A stretch of DNA of 64,000 bases from Bos javanicus (lineage: Eukaryota > Chordata > Mammalia > Artiodactyla > Bovidae), in assembly GCF_032452875.1 (NCBI RefSeq), contig NW_026893686.1, forward strand, positions 186,001 to 250,000, written 5' to 3'. The notes beneath the pieces are model-generated. The model worked only from the letters and a program-made list of their open reading frames with translations. It had not been told where the DNA came from and made no database searches. Position numbers and translations under genes: made by a program. Shown here in pieces: positions 41,756-56,252 of this stretch (position 1 is the stretch's first letter; every line of letters begins with the position of its first letter).

Positions 41756-43205
41756 ACTGAGCATGCACTGTTCACGTCGGTGATCACACACCTATCACGT
41801 GAATAACCATGCACTGATCACGTGGCTATCATGCACTGATGACGTGGCTGATCGTGCACTGATCATGTGGCTGATCATGCACTGATCACGTAGCTATCTT
41901 GCACTGGTCACTTGGCTGATCATACACTCATCACGGGACTGATCGTGCACTGATTGCGGCGCTATCATGCATTGACTACATGACACCACATGCACTGATC
42001 ACGTCCATGATCATGCACTGATCACATGACTGACCATGCACTGATCACATGACTGATCATGCACTGATCACGTGGCTATCATGCACTGATCATTTGGCTG
42101 GTCATACACTGATCATGTGCCTGGTCATGCACTGATCATGTGGCTGATCATGCACTGATCACGTGACTGATAATGCACTGATCATCTGGCTATCATGCAC
42201 TCATTACCTGGCTATCGTGCACTGATCACGTGGTTGATCATACACTGATCACGAGACTGATCATGCACTGATCACGTCTATATCATGCACTGATCACATG
42301 ACTGCCCATGCACTGATCACCCGGATGATCATACACTGATCATGTGACAGATCATGCACTGATCACGTGGCTATCATGAACTGCTCACGCGGCTGTTCAT
42401 GCAATGATCACGTAGCTACCATGTACTGGACACGTGAGTGATCATGCACTGATCACGTAATTGATCATGCACTGATCAGTTGACTTATCATGCACTGTTC
42501 ACGTGAGTGATCATGCACTGATCACGTGACTGATCATGCACTGATCTCGTGGCTGTCATGCATGGCTCATGTGGCTGATCATGCAATGATCACCTAGCTA
42601 TCATATACTGGTCAAGTGACTGATCATGCACTGATCACGTAATTGATCATGCACTGGTCATGTGGCTGATCATGCACTGATCACGTGGCTGATCATCCAC
42701 TGATCACGTGACTGATCATGCACTGATCACGTGACTGATCATGCACTGATCACGTGGCTATCATGCACTGATCACTTGGCTGGTCATACACTGATCACGT
42801 GCCTGGTAATGCACAGATTACATCACTGATCATGCACTGAACACGTGACTGATCATGCACTGATCACGTGGCTATCATGCACTACTCACGTGGTTGATCA
42901 TGCAATGATCATGTAGCTACCATGTACCGGTCAGGTGACTGATCATACACCCATCAGGTGACTGATCATGCACTGATCACGTGGCTGATCATACACTGAT
43001 CACCTGCCTGGTCATGCACAGATCACGTGACAAATCATGAACTGATCACATAGCTATCATGAACTGATCACCTGGCTGATCATGCACTGATCACGTGGCT
43101 GATCATGCACTGATACCGTGACTGAACATGGACTGATCACATGACTATCATGTAGTGATCACGTGACTTAATGGCGCTGATCATGTGAGTTATCATGTGC
43201 TGATC

Positions 43206-43484
43206 ATGTTTGCTATCATACTCTGATCATGTGCCTCTGGAGGCAATAAACAAAGAGCTGAGTAGGCATGAATCAAACAGTCAGCAGGCAATAATCATGG
43301 AACTCGGGTGTGAGGAATCATGCTGCTCAGCTGGCAATAATCAAGCCGCTGAGCAGGCAGGAATTACGCAGCACAGCTGGCAATTGTCAAGCAGATGACA
43401 GGCAGGAATCGTGCAGCTCAGCTGGCAATTGTCAAGCAGATGAGCAGACACTAATCACGAAGCTCAGCAGGCCCTGATCACGTG
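43206..43484. repeat. Diverged block A1 (HOR 5)
   Basis: B-like 3' end CACTAATCACGAAGC. The flank reads CGGTAATCAC as in HORs 2 and 6. Confidence 0.92.
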
Positions 43485-44844
43485 ACTGAGCATGCACTGT
43501 TCACGTCGGTAATCACACACCTATCACGTGAATGACCATGCACTGATCACGTGGCTATCATGCACTGATGACGTGGCTGATCATGCACTGATCATGTGAC
43601 TGATCATGCACTGATCACGTAGCTATCTTGCACTGGTCACTTGGCTGATCATACACTCATCACGGGACTGATCGTGCACTGATTGCGGCGCTATCATGCA
43701 TTGACTACATGACACCACATGCACTGATCACGTCCATGATCATGCACTGATCACATGACTGACCATGCACTGATCACGTGACTGATCATGCACTGATCAC
43801 GTGGCTATCATGCACTGATCATTTGGCTGGTCATACACTGATCAGGTGCCTGGTCATGCACTGATAATGTGGCTGATCATGCACTGATCACGTGACTGAT
43901 AATGCACTGATCACGTCTATATCATGCACTGATCACATGACTGCCCATGCACTGATCACCCGGATGATCATACACTGATCATGTGACAGATCATGCACTG
44001 ATCACGTGGCTATCATGCACTGCTCACGCGGCTGTTCATGCAATGATCACGTAGCTACCATGTACTGGACACGTGAGTGATCATGCACTGATCACGTAAT
44101 TGATCATGCACTGATCAGTTGACTTATCATGCACTGTTCACGTGAGTGATCATGCACTGATCAAGTGACTGATCATGCACTGATCTCGTGGCTATCATGC
44201 ACGGCTCATGTGGCTGATCATGCAATGATCACCTAGCTACCATATACTGGTCAAGTGACTGATCATGCACTGATCACGTAATTGATCATGCACTGGTCAT
44301 GTGGCTGATCATGCACTGATCACGTGGCTGATCATCCACTGATCACGTGACTGATCATGCACTGATCACGTGACTGATCATGCACTGATCACGTGGCTAT
44401 CATGCACTGATCACTTGGCTGGTCATACACTGATCACGTGCCTGGTCATGCACAGAATACATCACTGATCATGCACTGAACACGTGACTGATCATGCACT
44501 GATCACGTGGCTATCATGCACTACTCACGTGGTTGATCATGCAATGATCATGTAGCTACCATGTACCGGTCAGGTGACTGATCATACACCCATCAGGTGA
44601 CTGATCATGCACTGATCACGTGGCTGATCATACACTGATCACCTGCCTGGTCATGCACAGATCACGTGACAAATCATGAACTGATCACATAGCTATCATG
44701 AACTGATCACCTGGCTGATCATGCACTGATCACGTGGCTGATCATGCACTGATACCGTGACTGAACATGGACTGATCACATGACTATCATGTAGTGATCA
44801 CGTGACTTAATGGCGCTGATCATGTGAGTTATCATGTGCTGATC

Positions 44845-45123
44845 ATGTTTGCTATCATACTCTGATCATGTGCCTCTGGAGGCAATAAACAAAGAGCTGA
44901 GTAGGCATGAATCAAACAGTCAGCAGGCAATAATCATGGAACTCGGGTGTGAGGAATCATGCTGCTCAGCTGGCAATAATCAAGCCGCTGAGCAGGCAGG
45001 AATTACGCAGCACAGCTGGCAATTGTCAAGCAGATGACAGGCAGGAATCGTGCAGCTCAGCTGGCAATTGTCAAGCAGATGAGCAGACAGTAATCACGCA
45101 GCTCAGCAGGCCCTGATCACGTG
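44845..45123. repeat. Diverged block A2 (HOR 5)
   Basis: A-type 3' end. The spacer beyond has the private change GTCCAGGAATG for GTCAAGGAATG near 45490. Confidence 0.92.
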
Positions 45124-46050
45124 ACTGAGCATGCACTATTCACGTGGCAGATCATACACGGATCACGTGATGATCATGCACTGATCACTTGGATATCATG
45201 CACTGATCACGTGGCTGATCATACACTGTTCACGTGTCTGACCATGCACTGATCACGTGGCTGATCATACACTGCTCAGGTAACTGATCATGCACTGATC
45301 ACGTGGCTATCATGCACTGATCACGTGGCTGAACATGCACTGTTCACGTGGCTGATCACACAATTGTCACGTGACATATCATGCACTGATCACGTGGCAC
45401 TCATGCACTGATCACGTGGCTGATCATACTCTGCTCACGTAACTGATCATGCACACATCATGTGGGTATCATGCGCTGCTCACGTGGCTCGTCCAGGAAT
45501 GATGACATAGCTACCATGTACTGGTCACGTGACTGATCATGCACAGATCACGTAAATGATCAAGCACTGTTCACGTGACTGATCATGTACTGATCACGTG
45601 ACTGATCATGCACTGATCAGGTGGCTATCATGCTCTGCTCACGTGACTGATCATGCACTGATCACGTAATTGATCCTGCACTGATCACGTGGCTCATCAT
45701 GCACTGATCACGTGGCTGATCACACATGTATCACGTGACTGATCAAGCACTGATCACGTGGCTCTCATGCACTGATCACGTGGCTATCATGCACAGATCA
45801 CGTGGCTGATCATGCAAAGATCACGTAGCTACCATGTACTGGTCACGTGACTGATCAAGCACTGATCACGTGGCTGATCATGCACTGATCACGTGACTGA
45901 TCATGCACTGCTCACGTGTCTGATCATGCAATGATCACGCAGCTACAATGTACTGGTCACATGACTGATCATGCACTGATCATGTAATTGATCATGCACT
46001 GATCACCTGGCTTATCATGCATTGATTATGTGATTCATCATGTGCTGATC

Positions 46051-46321
46051 ATGTTTGGTGTCATACACTGATCATGTGCCTCTGGAGGCAATGAACAAAA
46101 AGCTGAGTAGGCAGGAATCAGTAGGCAATGATCATGGAACTCAGCTCTGAGAAATCCTGCTGCTCAACTGGCAATAATCAAGTAGATGAGCAGGCAGGAA
46201 TTATGCAGCACAGATGGCAATTGTCAAGGAGATGACAGGCAGGAATCCTACAGCTCAGCTGGCAATTGTCAAGCAGATGAGCAGACACTAATCACGAAGC
46301 TCAGCAGGCCCTGATCACGTG
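46051..46321. repeat. Diverged block B (HOR 5)
   Basis: 271-bp form, 1,206 bp after A2 as in the canonical unit. Confidence 0.92.
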
Positions 46322-47795
46322 ACTGAGCATGCACTGTTCACGTCGGTGATCACACACCTATCACGTGAATAACCATGCACTGATCACGTGGCTATCATGC
46401 ACTGATGACGTGGCTGATCGTGCACTGATCATGTGGCTGATCATGCACTGATCACGTAGCTATCTTGCACTGGTCACTTGGCTGATCATACACTCATCAC
46501 GGGACTGATCGTGCACTGATTGCGGCGCTATCATGCATTGACTACATGACACCACATGCACTGATCACGTCCATGATCATGCACTGATCACATGACTGAC
46601 CATGCACTGATCACATGACTGATCATGCACTGATCACGTGGCTATCATGCACTGATCATTTGGCTGGTCATACACTGATCATGTGCCTGGTCATGCACTG
46701 ATCATGTGGCTGATCATGCACTGATCACGTGACTGATAATGCACTGATCATCTGGCTATCATGCACTCATTACCTGGCTATCGTGCACTGATCACGTGGT
46801 TGATCATACACTGATCACGAGACTGATCATGCACTGATCACGTCTATATCATGCACTGATCACATGACTGCCCATGCACTGATCACCCGGATGATCATAC
46901 ACTGATCATGTGACAGATCATGCACTGATCACGTGGCTATCATGAACTGCTCACGCGGCTGTTCATGCAATGATCACGTAGCTACCATGTACTGGACACG
47001 TGAGTGATCATGCACTGATCACGTAATTGATCATGCACTGATCAGTTGACTTATCATGCACTGTTCACGTGAGTGATCATGCACTGATCACGTGACTGAT
47101 CATGCACTGATCTCGTGGCTGTCATGCATGGCTCATGTGGCTGATCATGCAATGATCACCTAGCTATCATATACTGGTCAAGTGACTGATCATGCACTGA
47201 TCACGTAATTGATCATGCACTGGTCATGTGGCTGATCATGCACTGATCACGTGGCTGATCATCCACTGATCACGTGACTGATCATGCACTGATCACGTGA
47301 CTGATCATGCACTGATCACGTGGCTATCATGCACTGATCACTTGGCTGGTCATACACTGATCACGTGCCTGGTAATGCACAGATTACATCACTGATCATG
47401 CACTGAACACGTGACTGATCATGCACTGATCACGTGGCTATCATGCACTACTCACGTGGTTGATCATGCAATGATCATGTAGCTACCATGTACCGGTCAG
47501 GTGACTGATCATACACCCATCAGGTGACTGATCATGCACTGATCACGTGGCTGATCATACACTGATCACCTGCCTGGTCATGCACAGATCACGTGACAAA
47601 TCATGAACTGATCACATAGCTATCATGAACTGATCACCTGGCTGATCATGCACTGATCACGTGGCTGATCATGCAATGATCACGCAGCTACAATGTACTG
47701 GTCACATGACTGATCATGCACTGATCATGTAATTGATCATGCACTGATCACCTGGCTTATCATGCATTGATTATGTGATTCATCATGTGCTGATC

Positions 47796-48066
47796 ATGTT
47801 TGGTGTCATACACTGATCATGTGCCTCTGGAGGCAATGAACAAAAAGCTGAGTAGGCAGGAATCAGTAGGCAATGATCATGGAACTCAGCTCTGAGAAAT
47901 CCTGCTGCTCAACTGGCAATAATCAAGTAGATGAGCAGGCAGGAATTATGCAGCACAGATGGCAATTGTCAAGGAGATGACAGGCAGGAATCCTACAGCT
48001 CAGCTGGCAATTGTCAAGCAGATGAGCAGACACTAATCACGAAGCTCAGCAGGCCCTGATCACGTG
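47796..48066. repeat. Diverged block B' (HOR 5, extra copy)
   Basis: 271-bp form with the same markers as the preceding B block. Followed by the standard 1,721-bp distance to A1. Confidence 0.92.
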
Positions 48067-49516
48067 ACTGAGCATGCACTGTTCACGTCGGTGATCACAC
48101 ACCTATCACGTGAATAACCATGCACTGATCACGTGGCTATCATGCACTGATGACGTGGCTGATCGTGCACTGATCATGTGGCTGATCATGCACTGATCAC
48201 GTAGCTATCTTGCACTGGTCACTTGGCTGATCATACACTCATCACGGGACTGATCGTGCACTGATTGCGGCGCTATCATGCATTGACTACATGACACCAC
48301 ATGCACTGATCACGTCCATGATCATGCACTGATCACATGACTGACCATGCACTGATCACATGACTGATCATGCACTGATCACGTGGCTATCATGCACTGA
48401 TCATTTGGCTGGTCATACACTGATCATGTGCCTGGTCATGCACTGATCATGTGGCTGATCATGCACTGATCACGTGACTGATAATGCACTGATCATCTGG
48501 CTATCATGCACTCATTACCTGGCTATCGTGCACTGATCACGTGGTTGATCATACACTGATCACGAGACTGATCATGCACTGATCACGTCTATATCATGCA
48601 CTGATCACATGACTGCCCATGCACTGATCACCCGGATGATCATACACTGATCATGTGACAGATCATGCACTGATCACGTGGCTATCATGAACTGCTCACG
48701 CGGCTGTTCATGCAATGATCACGTAGCTACCATGTACTGGACACGTGAGTGATCATGCACTGATCACGTAATTGATCATGCACTGATCAGTTGACTTATC
48801 ATGCACTGTTCACGTGAGTGATCATGCACTGATCACGTGACTGATCATGCACTGATCTCGTGGCTGTCATGCATGGCTCATGTGGCTGATCATGCAATGA
48901 TCACCTAGCTATCATATACTGGTCAAGTGACTGATCATGCACTGATCACGTAATTGATCATGCACTGGTCATGTGGCTGATCATGCACTGATCACGTGGC
49001 TGATCATCCACTGATCACGTGACTGATCATGCACTGATCACGTGACTGATCATGCACTGATCACGTGGCTATCATGCACTGATCACTTGGCTGGTCATAC
49101 ACTGATCACGTGCCTGGTAATGCACAGATTACATCACTGATCATGCACTGAACACGTGACTGATCATGCACTGATCACGTGGCTATCATGCACTACTCAC
49201 GTGGTTGATCATGCAATGATCATGTAGCTACCATGTACCGGTCAGGTGACTGATCATACACCCATCAGGTGACTGATCATGCACTGATCACGTGGCTGAT
49301 CATACACTGATCACCTGCCTGGTCATGCACATATCACGTGACAAATCATGAACTGATCACATAGCTATCATGAACTGATCACCTGGCTGATCATGCACTG
49401 ATCACGTGGCTGATCATGCACTGATACCGTGACTGAACATGGACTGATCACATGACTATCATGTAGTGATCACGTGACTTAATGGCGCTGATCATGTGAG
49501 TTATCATGTGCTGATC

Positions 49517-49795
49517 ATGTTTGCTATCATACTCTGATCATGTGCCTCTGGAGGCAATAAACAAAGAGCTGAGTAGGCATGAATCAAACAGTCAGCAGGC
49601 AATAATCATGGAACTCGGGTGTGAGGAATCATGCTGCTCAGCTGGCAATAATCAAGCCGCTGAGCAGGCAGGAATTACGCAGCACAGCTGGCAATTGTCA
49701 AGCAGATGACAGGCAGGAATCGTGCAGCTCAGCTGGCAATTGTCAAGCAGATGAGCAGACACTAATCACGAAGCTCAGCAGGCCCTGATCACGTG
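49517..49795. repeat. Diverged block A1 (HOR 6)
   Basis: B-like 3' end with CGGTAATCAC. The spacer just upstream has the private change GCACATATCACG near 49330. Confidence 0.92.
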
Positions 49796-51155
49796 ACTGA
49801 GCATGCACTGTTCACGTCGGTAATCACACACCTATCACGTGAATGACCATGCACTGATCACGTGGCTATCATGCACTGATGACGTGGCTGATCATGCACT
49901 GATCATGTGACTGATCATGCACTGATCACGTAGCTATCTTGCACTGGTCACTTGGCTGATCATACACTCATCACGGGACTGATCGTGCACTGATTGCGGC
50001 GCTATCATGCATTGACTACATGACACCACATGCACTGATCACGTCCATGATCATGCACTGATCACATGACTGACCATGCACTGATCACGTGACTGATCAT
50101 GCACTGATCACGTGGCTATCATGCACTGATCATTTGGCTGGTCATACACTGATCAGGTGCCTGGTCATGCACTGATAATGTGGCTGATCATGCACTGATC
50201 ACGTGACTGATAATGCACTGATCACGTCTATATCATGCACTGATCACATGACTGCCCATGCACTGATCACCCGGATGATCATACACTGATCATGTGACAG
50301 ATCATGCACTGATCACGTGGCTATCATGCACTGCTCACGCGGCTGTTCATGCAATGATCACGTAGCTACCATGTACTGGACACGTGAGTGATCATGCACT
50401 GATCACGTAATTGATCATGCACTGATCAGTTGACTTATCATGCACTGTTCACGTGAGTGATCATGCACTGATCAAGTGACTGATCATGCACTGATCTCGT
50501 GGCTATCATGCACGGCTCATGTGGCTGATCATGCAATGATCACCTAGCTACCATATACTGGTCAAGTGACTGATCATGCACTGATCACGTAATTGATCAT
50601 GCACTGGTCATGTGGCTGATCATGCACTGATCACGTGGCTGATCATCCACTGATCACGTGACTGATCATGCACTGATCACGTGACTGATCATGCACTGAT
50701 CACGTGGCTATCATGCACTGATCACTTGGCTGGTCATACACTGATCACGTGCCTGGTCATGCACAGAATACATCACTGATCATGCACTGAACACGTGACT
50801 GATCATGCACTGATCACGTGGCTATCATGCACTACTCACGTGGTTGATCATGCAATGATCATGTAGCTACCATGTACCGGTCAGGTGACTGATCATACAC
50901 CCATCAGGTGACTGATCATGCACTGATCACGTGGCTGATCATACACTGATCACCTGCCTGGTCATGCACAGATCACGTGACAAATCATGAACTGATCACA
51001 TAGCTATCATGAACTGATCACCTGGCTGATCATGCACTGATCACGTGGCTGATCATGCACTGATACCGTGACTGAACATGGACTGATCACATGACTATCA
51101 TGTAGTGATCACGTGACTTAATGGCGCTGATCATGTGAGTTATCATGTGCTGATC

Positions 51156-51434
51156 ATGTTTGCTATCATACTCTGATCATGTGCCTCTGGAGGCAATAAA
51201 CAAAGAGCTGAGTAGGCATGAATCAAACAGTCAGCAGGCAATAATCATGGAACTCGGGTGTGAGGAATCATGCTGCTCAGCTGGCAATAATCAAGCCGCT
51301 GAGCAGGCAGGAATTACGCAGCACAGCTGGCAATTGTCAAGCAGATGACAGGCAGGAATCGTGCAGCTCAGCTGGCAATTGTCAAGCAGATGAGCAGACA
51401 GTAATCACGCAGCTCAGCAGGCCCTGATCACGTG
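51156..51434. repeat. Diverged block A2 (HOR 6)
   Basis: A-type 3' end. It starts a 4,818-bp stretch that recurs from 55974. Confidence 0.92.
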
Positions 51435-52802
51435 ACTGAGCATGCACTATTCACGTGGCAGATCATACACGGATCACGTGATGATCATGCACTGATCACT
51501 TGGATATCATGCACTGATCACGTGGCTGATCATACACTGTTCACGTGTCTGACCATGCACTGATCACGTGGCTGATCATACACTGCTCAGGTAAGTGATC
51601 ATGCACTGATCACGTGGCTATCATGCACTGATCACGTGGCTGAACATGCACTGTTCACGTGGCTGATCACACAATTGTCACGTGACATATCATGCACTGA
51701 TCACGTGGCACTCATGCACTGATCACGTGGCTGATCATACTCTGCTCACGTAACTGATCATGCACACATCATGTGGCTATCATGCACTGCTCACGTGGCT
51801 CGTCAAGGAATGATCACATAGCTACCATGTACTGTTCACGTGACTGATCATGTACTGATCACGTGACTGATCATGCACTGATCAGGTGCTATCATGCTCT
51901 GCTCACGTGACTGATCATGCACTGATCACGTAATTGATCCTGCACTGATCACGTGGCTCATCATGCACTGATCACGTGGCTGATCACACATGTATCACGT
52001 GACTGATCAAGCACTGATCACGTGGCTCTCATGCACTGATCACGTGGCTATCATGCACTGATCACGTTGATATCATGCACTGATCACGTGGCTGATCACA
52101 CACGTATCACATGACTGATCATGCACTGATCAGGTGGCTATCATGCTCTGCTCACATGGCTGATCATGCAACGATCACGTAGCAACCATGTACTGGTCTC
52201 GTGACTGATCATGCACTGATCACGTGATTGATCCTGCACTGGTCAAGTGGCTCATCACGCAGAGATCTGGTGGCTGATAACACACGTATCACGTGACTGA
52301 TCATGTATAGATCACGTGACTAATCATGAAGTGACCACGTGGCTATCCTGCACTGATCACGTGGACATCATGCACTGATCACGTGGCTGATCACACACGT
52401 ATCACGGGACTGATCATGCACTGATCTAGTGGCTATCATGCACTGATCATGTGGCTATCATGCACTGATATCATGCACTGGTCACGTGGCTTATCACACA
52501 CGTATCACGTGACTGATCATGCACTGATCACGTGGCTATCATGCACAGATCACTTGGCTGATCATGCAATGATCACGTAGCTACCATGTACTGGTCACGT
52601 GACTGATCAAGCAATGATCACGTGGCTGATCATGCACTGATCACGTGACTGATCATGCACTGCTCACGTGGCTGATCATGCAATGATCACGCAGCTACAA
52701 TGTACTGGTCACATGACTGATCATGCACTGATCATGTAATTGATCATGCACTGATCACCTGGCTTATCATGCATTGATTATGTGATTCATCATGTGCTGA
52801 TC

Positions 52803-53073
52803 ATGTTTGGTGTCATACCCTGATCATGTGCCTCTGGAGGCAATGAACAAAGAGTTGAGTAGGCAGGAATCAGTAGGCAATAATCATGGAACTCAGCTCT
52901 GAGAAATCATGCTGCTCAGCTGGCAATAATCAAGTAGATGAGCAGGCAGGAATTATGCAGCACAGATGGCAATTGTCAAGGAGATGACAGGCAGGAATCG
53001 TACAGCTCAGTTGGCAATTGTCAAGCAGATGAGCAGACAGTAATCACGAAGCTCAGCAGGCCCTGATCACGTG
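52803..53073. repeat. Diverged block B, second subtype (HOR 6)
   Basis: 271 bp but of a different subtype: CATACCCTGATC, AAAGAGTTGAG, AATCATGCTGCTCAGC, AATCGTACAGCTCAG and CAGTAATCACGAAGC. It is closer to the copies at 57621 and 60119 than to those in HORs 1-5. Confidence 0.9.
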
Positions 53074-53592
53074 ACTGAGCATGCAGTGTTCACGTGGCTG
53101 ATCACACACCTATCACGTGACTGATCATGTACTGATCACGTGACTGATCATGCACTGATCAGGTGGCTATCATGCTCTGCTCACGTGACTGATCATGCAC
53201 TGATCACGTAATTGATCCTGCACTGATCACGTGGCTCATCATGCACTGATCACGTGGCTGATCACACATGTATCACGTGACTGATCAAGCACTGATCACG
53301 TGGCTCTCATGCACTGATCACGTGGCTATCATGCACAGATCACGTGGCTGATCATGCAAAGATCACGTAGCTACCATGTACTGGTCACGTGACTGATCAA
53401 GCACTGATCACGTGGCTGATCATGCACTGATCACGTGACTGATCATGCACTGCTCACGTGGCTGATCATGCAATGATCACGCAGCTACAATGTACTGGTC
53501 ACATGACTGATCATGCACTGATCATGTAATTGATCATGCACTGATCACCTGGCTTATCATGCATTGATTATGTGATTCATCATGTGCTGATC

Positions 53593-53863
53593 ATGTTTGG
53601 TGTCATACACTGATCATGTGCCTCTGGAGGCAATGAACAAAAAGCTGAGTAGGCAGGAATCAGTAGGCAATGATCATGGAACTCAGCTCTGAGAAATCCT
53701 GCTGCTCAACTGGCAATAATCAAGTAGATGAGCAGGCAGGAATTATGCAGCACAGATGGCAATTGTCAAGGAGATGACAGGCAGGAATCCTACAGCTCAG
53801 CTGGCAATTGTCAAGCAGATGAGCAGACACTAATCACGAAGCTCAGCAGGCCCTGATCACGTG
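53593..53863. repeat. Diverged block B, first subtype (HOR 6)
   Basis: Back to the GAACAAAAAGC and AATCCTACAGC subtype of HORs 0-5, only 790 bp after a B of the other subtype. Two B lineages are therefore adjacent here. Confidence 0.9.
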
Positions 53864-55017
53864 ACTGAGCATGCACTGTTCACGTCGGTGATCACACACC
53901 TATCACGTGAATAACCATGCACTGATCACGTGGCTATCATGCACTGATGACGTGGCTGATCGTGCACTGATCATGTGGCTGATCATGCACTGATCACATA
54001 GCTATCTTGCACTGGTCACTTGGCTGATCATACACTCATCACGGGACTGATCGTGCACTGATTGCGGCGCTATCATGCATTGACTACATGACACCACATG
54101 CACTGATCACGTCCATGATCATGCACTGATCACATGACTGACCATGCACTGATCACATGACTGATCATGCACTGATCACGTGGCTATCATGCACTGATCA
54201 TTTGGCTGGTCATACACTGATCATGTGCCTGGTCATGCACTGATCATGTGGCTGATCATGCACTGATCACGTGACTGATAATGCACTGATCATCTGGCTA
54301 TCATGCACTCATTACCTGGCTATCGTGCACTGATCACGTGGTTGATCATACACTGATCACGAGACTGATCATGCACTGATCACGTCTATATCATGCACTG
54401 ATCACATGACTGCCCATGCACTGATCACCCGGATGATCATACACTGATCATGTGACAGATCATGCACTGATCACGTGGCTATCATGCACTGCTCACGCGG
54501 CTCTTCATGCAATGATCACGTAGCTACCATGTACTGGACACGTGAGTGATCATGCACTGATCACGTAATTGATCATGCACTGATCAGTTGACTTATCATG
54601 CACTGTTCACGTGAGTGATCATGCACTGATCACGTGACTGATCATGCACTGATCTCGTGGCTGTCATGCATGGCTCATGTGGCTGATCATGCAATGATCA
54701 CCTAGCTATCATATACTGGTCACGTGACTGATCATGCACTGATCACGTAATTGATCATGCACTGGTCATGTGGCTGATCATGCACTGATCACGTGGCTGA
54801 TCATACACTGATCACCTGCCTGGTCATGCACAGATCACGTGACAAATCATGAACTGATCACATAGCTATCATGAACTGATCACCTGGCTGATCATGCACT
54901 GATCACGTGGCTGATCATGCACTGATACCGTGACTGAACATGGACTGATCACATGACTATCATGTAGTGATCACGTGACTTAATGGCGCTGATCATGTGA
55001 GTTATCATGTGCTGATC

Positions 55018-55296
55018 ATGTTTGCTATCATACTCTGATCATGTGCCTCTGGAGGCAATAAACAAAGAGCTGAGTAGGCATGAATCAAACAGTCAGCAGG
55101 CAATAATCATGGAACTCGGGTGTGAGGAATCATGCTGCTCAGCTGGCAATAATCAAGCCGCTGAGCAGGCAGGAATTACGCAGCACAGCTGGCAATTGTC
55201 AAGCAGATGACAGGCAGGAATCGTGCAGCTCAGCTGGCAATTGTCAAGCAGATGAGCAGACACTAATCACGAAGCTCAGCAGGCCCTGATCACGTG
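55018..55296. repeat. Diverged block A1 (HOR 7)
   Basis: B-like 3' end with CGGTGATC. The flank has private changes GATGACGTCGCTG and GACTGCTCATGC. Confidence 0.92.
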
Positions 55297-55973
55297 ACTG
55301 AGCATGCACTGTTCACGTCGGTGATCACACACCTATCACGTGAATGACCATGCACTGATCACGTGGCTATCATGCACTGATGACGTCGCTGATCATGCAC
55401 TGATCATGTGACTGCTCATGCACTGATCACGTAGCTATCTTGCACTGGTCACTTGGCTGATCATACACTCATCACGGGACTGATCGTGCACTGATCACGT
55501 GACTGATCATGCACTGATCACGTGGCTATCATGCACTGATCACTTGGCTGGTCATACACTGATCACGTGCCTGGTCATGCACAGAATACATCACTGATCA
55601 TGCACTGAACACGTGACTGATCATGCACTGATCACGTGGCTATCATGCACTACTCACGTGGTTGATCATGCAATGATCATGTAGCTACCATGTACCGGTC
55701 AGGTGACTGATCATACACCCATCAGGTGACTGATCATGCACTGATCACGTGGCTGATCATACACTGATCACCTGCCTGGTCATGCACAGATCACGTGACA
55801 AATCATGAACTGATCACATAGCTATCATGAACTGATCACCTGGCTGATCATGCACTGATCACGTGGCTGATCATGCACTGATACCGTGACTGAACATGGA
55901 CTGATCACATGACTATCATGTAGTGATCACGTGACTTAATGGCGCTGATCATGTGAGTTATCATGTGCTGATC

Positions 55974-56252
55974 ATGTTTGCTATCATACTCTGATCATGT
56001 GCCTCTGGAGGCAATAAACAAAGAGCTGAGTAGGCATGAATCAAACAGTCAGCAGGCAATAATCATGGAACTCGGGTGTGAGGAATCATGCTGCTCAGCT
56101 GGCAATAATCAAGCCGCTGAGCAGGCAGGAATTACGCAGCACAGCTGGCAATTGTCAAGCAGATGACAGGCAGGAATCGTGCAGCTCAGCTGGCAATTGT
56201 CAAGCAGATGAGCAGACAGTAATCACGCAGCTCAGCAGGCCCTGATCACGTG
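55974..56252. repeat. Diverged block A2 (HOR 7), last A block
   Basis: A-type 3' end with CACTATTCACGTGGCAG. It is 4,818 bp from the A2 of HOR 6, and the following 1,647 bp to block B match that copy closely. Confidence 0.92.

Larger units (their letters stand above)
36872..43205. repeat. HOR unit 4 (6,334 bp, expanded)
   Basis: Block starts are A1 36872, A2 38511, B 39717 and an extra B' 41485. The first part matches the 4,566-bp unit. The extra 1,768 bp is a second copy of the B-to-A1 stretch. It includes one additional 23-bp monomer near 40960-41005, where three identical monomers stand in a row in place of two. Confidence 0.93.
39717..43205. repeat. 1,768-bp B-to-B' tandem duplication
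   Basis: B starts at 39717 and 41485. The junction is near 41350-41370. Sequence that elsewhere leads into the A1 shoulder (GCACTGATACCGTG) instead jumps to the lead-in of a B block (GCAATGATCACG then CTACAATGTACTGG). This is the expected product of unequal crossover between out-of-register HOR copies. Confidence 0.9.
43206..49516. repeat. HOR unit 5 (6,311 bp, expanded)
   Basis: Block starts are A1 43206, A2 44845, B 46051 and B' 47796. Same architecture as unit 4 but exactly 23 bp shorter, because it has two and not three identical monomers in the stretch after GATCATCCACTG. Confidence 0.93.
46051..49516. repeat. 1,745-bp B-to-B' tandem duplication
   Basis: Equivalent of the duplication in unit 4, one monomer shorter. 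The junction near 47655-47680 keeps the standard CGCAGCTACAATG lead-in. Confidence 0.9.
49517..55017. repeat. HOR unit 6 (5,501 bp, rearranged)
   Basis: Block starts are A1 49517, A2 51156, B 52803 and B 53593. A1-A2 is canonical (1,639). A2-B is 1,647, carrying extra CACACACGTATC-rich monomers at 52.06-52.5 kb not found in units 2-5. B-B is only 790 and the last B-to-A1 distance is 1,425. Confidence 0.9.

Noticed and set aside
27740..49516. Assembly artefact as the sole explanation for near-identical 4.6-6.3 kb units
   Set aside because: Copies carry private substitutions (for example near 34256, 40075, 45490, 49330) and the expanded units differ by one monomer, which argues for real copies. 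Exact copy number still depends on read length.
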